Assembly: GCA_027353395.1 (NCBI GenBank) | Contig: DAIEHU010000033.1 | Location: forward strand, 1 to 14,718 | Source: Desulfobacteraceae bacterium | GTDB lineage: Bacteria; Desulfobacterota; Desulfobacteria; Desulfobacterales; Desulfosalsimonadaceae | Reading direction: 5' to 3' | DNA: 14,718 nucleotides | Shown here: positions 1-6,513 of the stretch, piece by piece | How positions within the stretch are numbered: position 1 is the stretch's first letter | Layout: each line of letters starts with the position of its first letter | Translations under genes and position numbers: made by a program | Notes under the pieces: generated by a model | Told to the model about the DNA's origin: nothing | Databases searched by the model: none | What the model saw: the letters and a program-made list of their open reading frames with translations, nothing else

Positions 1-2
1 CC

Positions 3-68
3 ATGTCGCTGACAGCATTTGAGGCGATGTTTTACAAGATATTGCGGCGGCTGATTCTGGGGATCTGA
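3..68 (+). other. possible C-terminal end of an upstream gene
   Basis: A frame open from the window edge ends at a TGA at 66-68. Its last residues are basic and hydrophobic (ending KILRRLILGI) and a run of six T follows the stop. This could be the tail of a gene lying mostly outside the window, but 22 codons are too few to identify a family, and an open frame of this length is common by chance. No motif was recognised. Confidence 0.2.
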
Positions 69-409
69 TTTTTTGTAATCAATCACAGGGCCAGATGAAC
101 AGGTTGCCCAATCCAAGTCAGGTCGGGTAGTGTTTAATTGCAAAAATTAGCGTTATGATTTATATGATTGGCATGACAACTCCACATCAAGCGAACGGAA
201 ATAATTCCTGCCAAAGAACAGCAGGAGGTTCGGCGCTGCCACCTGCGGATTTGCAGCAGACCCGAGCCGGAGCATGGCATGATCTATCATAAACTCGGAC
301 TTTCCGGCACACCCCTCGGTCGCCGGACGTATATAGCAAAATGAGTAGTGACCATAAACGGCCGCAAAGGGCCGCGCCGTGATGCTTCGCGCTTTGAGTT
401 GGCGAAGTT
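69..409. other. intergenic stretch with no recognised gene
   Basis: About 340 bases in which all six frames are broken into short pieces. The longest + strand piece (ATG 155 or 173 to a stop at 290-292) gives roughly 40-45 residues with no motif and no ribosome binding site. Two short inverted repeats lie near its right end (CGGCC/GGCCG at 359-374 and CTTCGC/GCGAAG at 385-407), neither followed by a T-run. The missing front half of the methyltransferase remnant at 425-625 is not found here in any frame, so this DNA appears unrelated to it. Confidence 0.5.
359..407. repeat. two adjacent short inverted repeats
   Basis: CGGCC (359-363) can pair with GGCCG (370-374) around a 6-base loop, and CTTCGC (385-390) with GCGAAG (402-407) around an 11-base loop. 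They sit directly left of the point where homology to an ICMT-like methyltransferase begins. They could be a remnant of a mobile or recombination site or the structured end of an RNA. No T-run follows, so a plain intrinsic terminator is unlikely. Confidence 0.3.
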
Positions 410-424
410 GGGTTAAGTATTCTG

Positions 425-625
425 ATGATATGGACCCAGGTCTCCGTAACTACGGACCGGCTGTTGTTTAACGGGCTCTGGACCTTATGGATTATCGTCG
501 GCGCAATGCTTGAGGAAAGAGACCTAATCGCTTCCTTTGGCGATGCGTACCGGAACTACCGTAGCAATGTGCCCATGCTGATTCCTTACAAGTGGCGCCC
601 CTGGAATCATAATAAAAAACAATAA
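425..625 (+). pseudogene. C-terminal remnant of ICMT-like (isoprenylcysteine carboxylmethyltransferase family) membrane methyltransferase
   Basis: The 66 residues match the conserved C-terminal end of the ICMT/PEMT/NnrU-like membrane methyltransferases: one hydrophobic helix (about residues 14-28), then LEERDL, then FGDAYRNYRSNVPMLIP, the family's SAM- and substrate-side signature. Intact members are about 180-250 residues with several more membrane spans and an RHPxY-type motif before this point. None of that is present; the frame is closed upstream by a TGA at 395-397, and no upstream frame supplies the missing part. The ATG at 425 lacks a convincing ribosome binding site. I read it as a truncated, probably non-functional remnant. 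It ends 25 bases before arsM in the same orientation, so an intact ancestor could have been co-transcribed with it, though any arsenic role is unproven. A tiny functional peptide is possible but unlikely. Confidence 0.7.
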
Positions 626-637
626 CCCGAAAATTTT

Positions 638-643
638 AAGGAG
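638..643 (+). promoter_or_regulatory. ribosome binding site of arsM
   Basis: AAGGAG lies 7 bases before the ATG at 651, an almost ideal Shine-Dalgarno match. It fixes the arsM start and contrasts with the absence of such a signal before the methyltransferase remnant. Confidence 0.85.
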
Positions 644-650
644 AATAAAA

Positions 651-1511
651 ATGAATCAGAATGAACAAATCCGGGAGATGGTTTCAACGGTTTACGGAAA
701 AGCGATTGCAGCAACCGCCAGCGGATGCGGTTGCCGCGGCACGCCCCAAAAAGAAAAAGGTTCCGTCATCGGCATGGCGGGGTATGAACCGTCGGATATC
801 CTTGCGCTGAATTCCGATGCCGCCGCCAGCTCTTTCGGCTGCGGCAATCCTCTGGCGTTCAGCGGCGTCAAAGAAGGCGATACGGTGCTGGATCTGGGCA
901 GCGGCGCGGGTTTCGACCTGATTCTGGCCGCGAAAAAAGTCGGGGCAAGCGGGCGGGTGATTGGCGTGGATATGACCGAGGCCATGATCGCAAAAGCAAG
1001 GGAGAATATCGCAAAAGAAGGACTGACCAACGTGGAGGTCCGGCATGGGCTGGTTGAAGATCTGCCGGTTGAATCCGCTTCCGTGGATTGGCTGATTTCC
1101 AATTGCGTGATCAACCTTTCTCCGGAAAAAGGGCGCGTTTTTTCGGAAATTCAGCGGGTGCTCAAACCTGGCGGACAAATGCTGGTGTCGGATATTGTGG
1201 CGAAAAATCTGCCGGACTGGTTGCGCCGGAACAGTCAGGTCTATGCCGCGTGTGTGGGCGGAGCCATCAGCGAGGAAGACTATCTGGCCGGACTTCGCGA
1301 GGCGGGCCTGATTAACGTGGAGGTTCGAAACCGGTTTGTCTATGACGAATCCCAGATACGGTCGTTTATTGAAACGGAAGAGGTTCCCGGCATGAAGGAA
1401 ATTATCTCGGGCGAACCGGCGCAAAACCGCGACGATCTCATTCGTCAGATGGCAATGAACATGGTGGGAAACGTCTGGAGCGCCGAGTTCCATGCCCAAA
1501 AACCGCTATAG
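651..1511 (+). CDS. arsM: arsenite S-adenosylmethionine methyltransferase ArsM
   Basis: A 286-residue cytoplasmic class I methyltransferase predicted to methylate trivalent arsenic using S-adenosylmethionine and thiols, giving methylated and volatile arsenicals. The SAM-binding motif LDLGSGAGFD is at residues 81-90, with the acidic ribose-binding stretch GVDMT at 106-110. The cysteines expected for As(III) binding in ArsM/AS3MT are all present: a CGC pair at 26-28, FGCGNP (Cys65), SNCVINL (Cys153) and ACVGGA (Cys202). Length and motif order match complete bacterial ArsM proteins. The start is supported by AAGGAG 7 bases upstream. No arsR repressor gene is adjacent, and the only upstream neighbour is a methyltransferase remnant, so arsM may have lost its original operon. 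Family assignment is firm; substrate range (methylarsenite, antimony) cannot be judged from sequence. Confidence 0.95.
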   Translation: MNQNEQIREMVSTVYGKAIAATASGCGCRGTPQKEKGSVIGMAGYEPSDILALNSDAAASSFGCGNPLAFSGVKEGDTVLDLGSGAGFDLILAAKKVGASGRVIGVDMTEAMIAKARENIAKEGLTNVEVRHGLVEDLPVESASVDWLISNCVINLSPEKGRVFSEIQRVLKPGGQMLVSDIVAKNLPDWLRRNSQVYAACVGGAISEEDYLAGLREAGLINVEVRNRFVYDESQIRSFIETEEVPGMKEIISGEPAQNRDDLIRQMAMNMVGNVWSAEFHAQKPL

Positions 1512-1657
1512 AGAATGGAGCAAGGGAGATGATTCTGAAAAACCATTTCCGATGGATCCTTATTTTTACACAGGCCCACAGGGATTCGCCCGCCGCCGCC
1601 CGCCGGGATTTTTGACTATTTCGATGGGACGGCAAGAATTTATTTCATACCGGCGCC
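1512..1657. other. convergent intergenic region between arsM and the 1011-residue gene
   Basis: The 146 bases lie between two genes ending toward each other. They contain a C-rich + strand block at 1589-1604 (G-rich on the - strand: GG, GGG, GG, GG, GGG with single-base spacers). A weak CCCG/CGGG pairing runs into ATTTTT (1608-1613) and could act as a poor + strand terminator. A 28-codon frame from ATG 1529, with GGAG upstream at two spacings, stops at 1613-1615; it looks accidental or a remnant. Confidence 0.4.
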
Positions 1658-4600
1658 TCACACACAACTGTTGATATTTTTCACCGCCTGCAAATACGCT
1701 TGCGATTCATTGAGATAAAAGGCCAGGGGTCTTGAAAAATTGCGGCCCGCGATGCCGTCGATAAACATCTGGCTGATTTCCCGCTCCATTTTCAGGACCG
1801 ACTGGGCCTTCACAAGAATGCGGCGTTCGTCCGGCTCCATGCGGCGGAGCAGGCTGTCGAAAGCGGTTCTGGCCCTGGGCTGATACATCCAAAAGTACAG
1901 CAAATCCAATGCATTAATAATTAAAATCACAATCTGATCCCGGGTTTCCGGACCCGCTTCAGACAGCCATTTTCCGGGGTTCTCCAGAATCTCATACGCA
2001 TCGGCTTCCGGAAACAGAATTTCAAGCCTTGCGTAACAATCCAGAAACTGGTTCAACTTCTGACGGTAATCGGATAGCCGGTTCCGGACGTTTTTGGCCC
2101 GGTCGGCGAACCCTTCGATAAAACCGGCCACGCAATCTGAAGACGCCTTTGAAATCACGGCGGCCCAGCTTTGAAGAACGCCGTTGACATCCGCATCCCC
2201 GCAGAGGGTTAAAATGCCGCCGATGACCGCATTTAATAAAAACGCCACGGGAATGGAGAAGACGCTCCGGAAAAAATTGCCGTAAGCCGCTTCTTTCGGC
2301 AATCCACGGAAAAGGTTGTGGCTGGTCAGATAAATGCCGTTGACCATGGCCATGATGACGTACAGCAGGACCGGGTGGGTGGCGATGGTGACGTCAAAAC
2401 CCCGGTTCAGGATCAGGGTTTTCACCAGATAGTCCAGCAGGGGTACGGAAAACCCGGTATAGAACAGGGAATCCGACAGCCGGTCCCAGCTCACGAAATC
2501 ATTCCATTTGAGCAGGGAAGACCGCCGAATGCCGCCGCCCCCCACCACCGACTGAACGATATTACGCAGGCCGGTGATGCCAAACCAGATAAACGCCCCG
2601 AAATACATCAGCACCCACCAGTTATTTGAAAGAAGAAAGGTCAGAAACGCCGGGACAAACCCAATGCCCACCTTGATGATATTCTGGAGCACCGGATGCA
2701 CATACCGCCATGAATACAGAATCCTTACGGCTTCCGGCTCCGGATCGGCCAATGTCAGGCGGTTGGTATTGTCACCCTGATGTCCGCCCATGGTGACAAT
2801 ATTTCCTTTTTCCACCATGCGCGTTGAGTTTTCATGGGCCACCCATTCCTCCCGAGGCATCCTGCCGATATAGCGGAACCAGGGGATTCTATGGACCCAG
2901 CAAAGCAAAAAGCCCGGACAAATGCTGGTTTCCTGAGCGGATGCATATATCCGCCGCAAAGAAGTGTCGATATGAAAAGGGATGACAAGGCGTGAGGCCC
3001 CGGCTTCATTTTCAATTTTTTTCTGAACATGCCAGGGAAGCGAATCCATCACCACCAGCCCCATACCGAAAAGCCGGTCGATATGGCCGGTGGAGTCGCT
3101 GCCAACCCTGGGTTTCAAGGGCTTGCTCCGGTACATGTTCTTCAATGTTTCAATATCGTCCAGCATTTTTTTAAACACAGGAACCCTCGAAACCGCCACC
3201 GGATCATCCTGGGTCTTCAACCGGTCGATAATTTCCAGAATGGCCCGCTTGATCTGAATCACGTTGCCTTCGTTTAAGCTCTGCTGAAGCCGGTGAATGG
3301 GCGGAATATGCGCCACCTTGCAGTCGGAATAGTCCTTGAGATTGAAAATCTCCAGGCGGCTGACCCGGCCTCGGCAGTCATAGAGAATTTCCAGAACGTC
3401 TTCCACTTTCAAATCGCTCAGGTTGAGGGTGATCCGGAATCCGGAATGAAGCGCCACCAGACGGTCAATAATCCCGGAGGGTGAAAGCTGCATCAATACC
3501 GGTATGGGGGTGATGGTGCAGCTTTTATGGATATCCGGCACCCAGGGATTATGCTCCGGCTTTAAAAACCGTTCATGGACCTTGTCCACCGTCAGCAGAT
3601 TCATTTTGACGATGAGCGATTCAATAATGGCGCGTTCATCGGCATCCGCACGGGCGTGCTGCTCCCGCAAGACCTTGACTTTTTCATGGAGCAGGGGCAA
3701 AAGCTGAATATGAATAAATTTGGCCAGATGGAGAAGCGACGCTTGGCCCAGGCCGACAAACTGGACAAACGCGTCTTTGGAAAGAGGCGGCAGATCTATG
3801 CCGAATTCCTGTTTGATCTCCGGGCAATGATGGGTGTTATACGCGTCAAAAATCGCCATGACATAATTCTGTTGATAGGCGGACACGGCACGGCCCTCAT
3901 TCATGAACGCCTGGACCGCTTCTTCCGCCAGAAACCGCAAGAAATCCTTTGAATCGGTAAACCCCCGCGGCACCCAGATGATCTGTGCGAAGCCCGCGTA
4001 AAACGTGGCTGAAAATTCAATACCGATGCGCACCATGATGCCCATTGTGGCTGCAGCTTCCATAAGCTCCGCCGCCGTTTCCGGCCGGATGAAATTGTAA
4101 TAAATCACCCGAATCCGCCGGATGCCCTTGATCCAGGCATCCATGATCAGATGGGTGGCCGATTTCCGGCCTTTGGTATTGGCGTCGTGCACATGATCGT
4201 CAAACGCCAGCTGGTTCCATTCCTCGGGCATTTCCAGAAGATAGTACCGTTCTAGGTAATCCCGCACAATACGCGGCTTTCCGGATGCGACAATGCTGAA
4301 ATCCCTGGCCAGCTTCAATTGCCTTGCATAATCGCCATGGGACCGGATCAGCTCTTTCATGATTTCCAAAAGCACCCGGGCGGTATTTTTCTGCAACCCT
4401 TGGTCCGCGCTGCACAGGACTTCGTCCCGGAGCGCCCGGAGCGCATTCAGCCGGTTCTCAATCTGGCCGCGCTCAAGGGATGCCAGCAGGTGAATCACCG
4501 CATAAGCGATGCGCAATCCCTTGGATTCAGCCATTTCCTTGATGCCGCGGGGATGGAAGTAATGAAAGAACCGCCGCTGATCATCCTGCTGGGAGGAGTC

Positions 4601-4693
4601 GCTGGCGATCATGTCGTTGACCATGCTGATCAGGCGATGATCGCGTTTGTCGAAAAACAGCTTTGACGCTCGGAAAGACGGGTGCTGATTCAA
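1658..4693 (-). CDS. large membrane-anchored protein of unknown function with a PHP-like region
   Basis: A 1011-residue protein I cannot assign to a named family. The TTG start has AAGGAG 7 bases upstream (+ strand 4701-4706). Residues 1-160 look helical. Residues 163-260 resemble the fold of PHP phosphoesterase domains: a strand ending in DDHVHD (165-170, His167 and His169), a helix, a strand where a PHP domain would carry its second metal-binding DH pair (here IRVIYYN, 194-200), a helix, then GIEFSA (224-229), like the PHP GxE motif. Several metal ligands are therefore missing, so a binding or degenerate domain is likelier than an active phosphatase. Residues about 390-455 alternate strands and helices. 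A dense block follows at 570-655 (GHQGDNTNR at 637-645). Hydrophobic spans lie near 671-689, 692-708, 773-790 and 811-831, and another hydrophobic helix at 920-936. No signal peptide is seen. It is transcribed divergently from the acyltransferase gene. That it is coding is near certain; function is open. Confidence 0.9.
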   Translation of the reverse strand: MNQHPSFRASKLFFDKRDHRLISMVNDMIASDSSQQDDQRRFFHYFHPRGIKEMAESKGLRIAYAVIHLLASLERGQIENRLNALRALRDEVLCSADQGLQKNTARVLLEIMKELIRSHGDYARQLKLARDFSIVASGKPRIVRDYLERYYLLEMPEEWNQLAFDDHVHDANTKGRKSATHLIMDAWIKGIRRIRVIYYNFIRPETAAELMEAAATMGIMVRIGIEFSATFYAGFAQIIWVPRGFTDSKDFLRFLAEEAVQAFMNEGRAVSAYQQNYVMAIFDAYNTHHCPEIKQEFGIDLPPLSKDAFVQFVGLGQASLLHLAKFIHIQLLPLLHEKVKVLREQHARADADERAIIESLIVKMNLLTVDKVHERFLKPEHNPWVPDIHKSCTITPIPVLMQLSPSGIIDRLVALHSGFRITLNLSDLKVEDVLEILYDCRGRVSRLEIFNLKDYSDCKVAHIPPIHRLQQSLNEGNVIQIKRAILEIIDRLKTQDDPVAVSRVPVFKKMLDDIETLKNMYRSKPLKPRVGSDSTGHIDRLFGMGLVVMDSLPWHVQKKIENEAGASRLVIPFHIDTSLRRIYASAQETSICPGFLLCWVHRIPWFRYIGRMPREEWVAHENSTRMVEKGNIVTMGGHQGDNTNRLTLADPEPEAVRILYSWRYVHPVLQNIIKVGIGFVPAFLTFLLSNNWWVLMYFGAFIWFGITGLRNIVQSVVGGGGIRRSSLLKWNDFVSWDRLSDSLFYTGFSVPLLDYLVKTLILNRGFDVTIATHPVLLYVIMAMVNGIYLTSHNLFRGLPKEAAYGNFFRSVFSIPVAFLLNAVIGGILTLCGDADVNGVLQSWAAVISKASSDCVAGFIEGFADRAKNVRNRLSDYRQKLNQFLDCYARLEILFPEADAYEILENPGKWLSEAGPETRDQIVILIINALDLLYFWMYQPRARTAFDSLLRRMEPDERRILVKAQSVLKMEREISQMFIDGIAGRNFSRPLAFYLNESQAYLQAVKNINSCV

Positions 4694-4700
4694 AAAAGGG

Positions 4701-4706
4701 CTCCTT
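4701..4706 (-). promoter_or_regulatory. ribosome binding site selecting a TTG start
   Basis: On the - strand, AAGGAG lies 7 bases before the TTG at 4693-4691. No ATG or GTG nearby has comparable support, so this site decides the start of the 1011-residue protein and indicates a genuine TTG initiation codon. Confidence 0.75.
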
Positions 4707-4789
4707 TTGATCCGGTTTGAATCTTCGTCCTGCCCGAACCACCGGGGAATTCGCCTGTTATCATAGCGGGTTGATGGACGGACAGAGCT

Positions 4790-4819
4790 TTTATCTTGCT
4801 ATGATACTGAATTTTTCAA
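4790..4819 (-). promoter_or_regulatory. candidate sigma70-type promoter for the 1011-residue gene
   Basis: Read on the - strand, TTGAAA (4819-4814) is followed after 18 bases by GATAAA (4795-4790): five of six and four of six matches to the -35 and -10 consensus. Transcription would start near 4783, leaving a leader of about 90 bases before the TTG. It overlaps the candidate + strand promoter element, so the two divergent promoters would compete or share a regulator. Confidence 0.35.
4797..4805 (+). promoter_or_regulatory. candidate extended -10 promoter for the acyltransferase-kinase operon
   Basis: TGCTATGAT is an extended -10 element (TG-N plus a five-of-six TATAAT match). No good -35 lies at standard spacing; the nearest, TTGATG at 4771-4776, is 23 bases away. 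An extended -10 can work with a poor -35. Transcription would start near 4811, giving a leader of about 70 bases before the GTG at 4881. Confidence 0.35.
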
Positions 4820-4880
4820 TATATTAACAAGTCGAAAGTGACTACTCCAGATTTTGAATCACATATATTTAAGGTGCCAT

Positions 4881-6476
4881 GTGAAGCGATTCGATAAAAT
4901 CCCCTTGTCCAACTGGTGGGCCGAAGTCAAAGAGACTTATCATCCGGATGAAATCATTCAATTCCTGATCCATAACAAGGACAAGCTGGAAGAATCCCTG
5001 ACAAAACTGGACGGCAGAAAACGTTTGTATAATGCAACCAACCGGATATTCTCCCTGTTTTCGCGGCTGGCGGCGGCGGCGGACCGGATTTCACTTCGGA
5101 TTCAACGCTTTCTGATGCGCTCGTCCTGGTTCCGGGGGTTTATCGAAAAAGGCAGAGAGTGGAAAAACAACTTAAATTTCAAAGAGCTGATTGAATTCGC
5201 CCGAACCAAATTATATTCCCTGCGAATGCCGCCCCACAATGAAACAGCCATCCGGGTGATGGAAGAAATCATGGAATTTTCCGCAAAGCATGGACTGGAC
5301 ATCAGCACCCAAATTCCCGATATCCGGCAAAAACTTAGGGAAAAGAAAAACCAGTTGCTCCAGCACAAATTTTTTCAGGAATTTTCAAAGACCCGGCTCG
5401 AACAGCTCCTGGCCATTCAATTTTCCTTTGACCGGTGTATTTTTCCAGTATTGCCGGACTCCGCGTTCTGGCACAAATTTTTTGAAAACGCGGAACGCAA
5501 AAAGGTCACTGATATTTTTCTGGTGGATAGATACGGAAACCGGATATCATTTAAACACAGCCCCCTGGAAGCCATTGCTTCCACGGAAGTGGTCCGCATC
5601 CTGAAACAATTGTCGGCCATCAAAAGCAACGGCCGCCGGATTTTTTTCGTGGGACACCATGAAGGATACCTGGGGCCGTATTTTGTGCGCAGCGTGATCC
5701 GCAAACTGGGATTTCATGATCTGGCCAAAAACTGTAACACCGTGGTCGGCCCCCGCATGTTTTCCAACGTGGTGATTCGAAACGGGGCCGCCAACGTCGG
5801 CAACCTGTTTTTTACCGTGCCCTCTCAAAAAACCACCACTATCAGGACCGAAGGCTTGGCCGAGGAACTCCGGAAAACCGCCAGGCGCACCCAGTGCCTC
5901 ATCAAAATGCCCGACGCGGGTCTGCATCTCATCAAAAAGCTGGATTATGACGATTTTATGAAGGTGTTTGTGAACAGCGAAAGCGGCTCGGATCTATTTA
6001 AACGGTATACCTCGTTTTTAGATGCCGGACACATTGAAGAACTCTCCGCCTTTCTGGAAACCGAAAACTTTTCTGATGCCATGAAGAATTTTCACCGGGA
6101 GGATTACGCGCTTTTTAAAAACATCATGCACGAATGTTTTCTCATCTTTCCGGAGGGGTCGCGGTCCTATACCGACCCGGATGGCGCGGTGGTCATGAAA
6201 TACATTAATCCCAAATACATGCAGGCCTATATGCGGCCCGGCGATTATATAGCGCCGGTGAATCTGGTGGGCGGCTCGGATATCACCCGGGGCTGGCGCC
6301 TGCGGTCCGCGGCTTTGGGGATTTCCATGAGCGAACCCATAGAAGTGACGCCAAAACTGCTGGATAATTATGAAGAAGAAGCATTAAATGTGATGCGGAT
6401 CATCGCTGGACTTCCCAATATCAAAAACGTGCGGTTCAAGGATGAGGTTCAGTTTCGCGTCCAAAAAACCCCATAA
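4881..6476 (+). CDS. PlsB/PlsC-like acyltransferase family protein with non-canonical motif I
   Basis: With the GTG start this is 531 residues. The C-terminal half carries glycerol-phosphate/lysophosphatidate acyltransferase blocks: FFVGHHEGYLGPY around residues 255-267 at the motif-I position, VVGPRMFSN (288-296) like block II, LIFPEGSRS (421-429) matching motif III (FPEGTRS), and IAPVNLVGG (457-465) matching motif IV. The family's motif I is HxxxxD, but neither His259 nor His260 has Asp five residues on (Leu and Gly instead), so the catalytic dyad is altered or the protein is not a standard acyltransferase. The N-terminal 250 residues are mostly helical with no clear membrane span. Known members transfer acyl chains to glycerol-3-phosphate or lysophosphatidate at the inner membrane; the substrate here is unknown. 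GTG 4881 has AAGG six bases before it; an in-frame TTG at 4854 would add nine residues but lacks a binding site. The kinase gene starts 37 bases downstream. Confidence 0.75.
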   Translation: MKRFDKIPLSNWWAEVKETYHPDEIIQFLIHNKDKLEESLTKLDGRKRLYNATNRIFSLFSRLAAAADRISLRIQRFLMRSSWFRGFIEKGREWKNNLNFKELIEFARTKLYSLRMPPHNETAIRVMEEIMEFSAKHGLDISTQIPDIRQKLREKKNQLLQHKFFQEFSKTRLEQLLAIQFSFDRCIFPVLPDSAFWHKFFENAERKKVTDIFLVDRYGNRISFKHSPLEAIASTEVVRILKQLSAIKSNGRRIFFVGHHEGYLGPYFVRSVIRKLGFHDLAKNCNTVVGPRMFSNVVIRNGAANVGNLFFTVPSQKTTTIRTEGLAEELRKTARRTQCLIKMPDAGLHLIKKLDYDDFMKVFVNSESGSDLFKRYTSFLDAGHIEELSAFLETENFSDAMKNFHREDYALFKNIMHECFLIFPEGSRSYTDPDGAVVMKYINPKYMQAYMRPGDYIAPVNLVGGSDITRGWRLRSAALGISMSEPIEVTPKLLDNYEEEALNVMRIIAGLPNIKNVRFKDEVQFRVQKTP

Positions 6477-6513
6477 TATATACAACCAATTCAAATTACT
6501 TGGGATATAATTT

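Noticed and set aside
155..292. 45-codon + strand ORF starting at ATG 155 (or 173)
   Set aside because: No ribosome binding site, no motif, unremarkable composition; too weak to call a gene.
684..1499. 271-codon open frame on the - strand opposite arsM
   Set aside because: Its composition is that of a shadow frame (rich in His, Arg, Phe and Gln without domain pattern), it lies entirely within the firmly identified arsM, and no ribosome binding site or motif was seen.
1529..1615. 28-codon ORF after arsM with GGAG upstream
   Set aside because: Begins like a signal-peptide segment but stops after 28 codons with no conserved content; could be a remnant, not supportable as a gene.
3575..3952. 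125-codon + strand open frame inside the 1011-residue gene
   Set aside because: It is antisense to a long, well-formed coding sequence and shows no recognisable domain, so it is treated as a shadow.
4854..4880. TTG start nine codons upstream of the acyltransferase GTG
   Set aside because: No Shine-Dalgarno match precedes it, whereas AAGG lies six bases before the GTG at 4881.
6506..6511. Perfect TATAAT just before the giant kinase ATG
   Set aside because: A start site would fall about 6518, inside the coding sequence, and no -35 is present at proper spacing. It is more likely AT-rich leader sequence.
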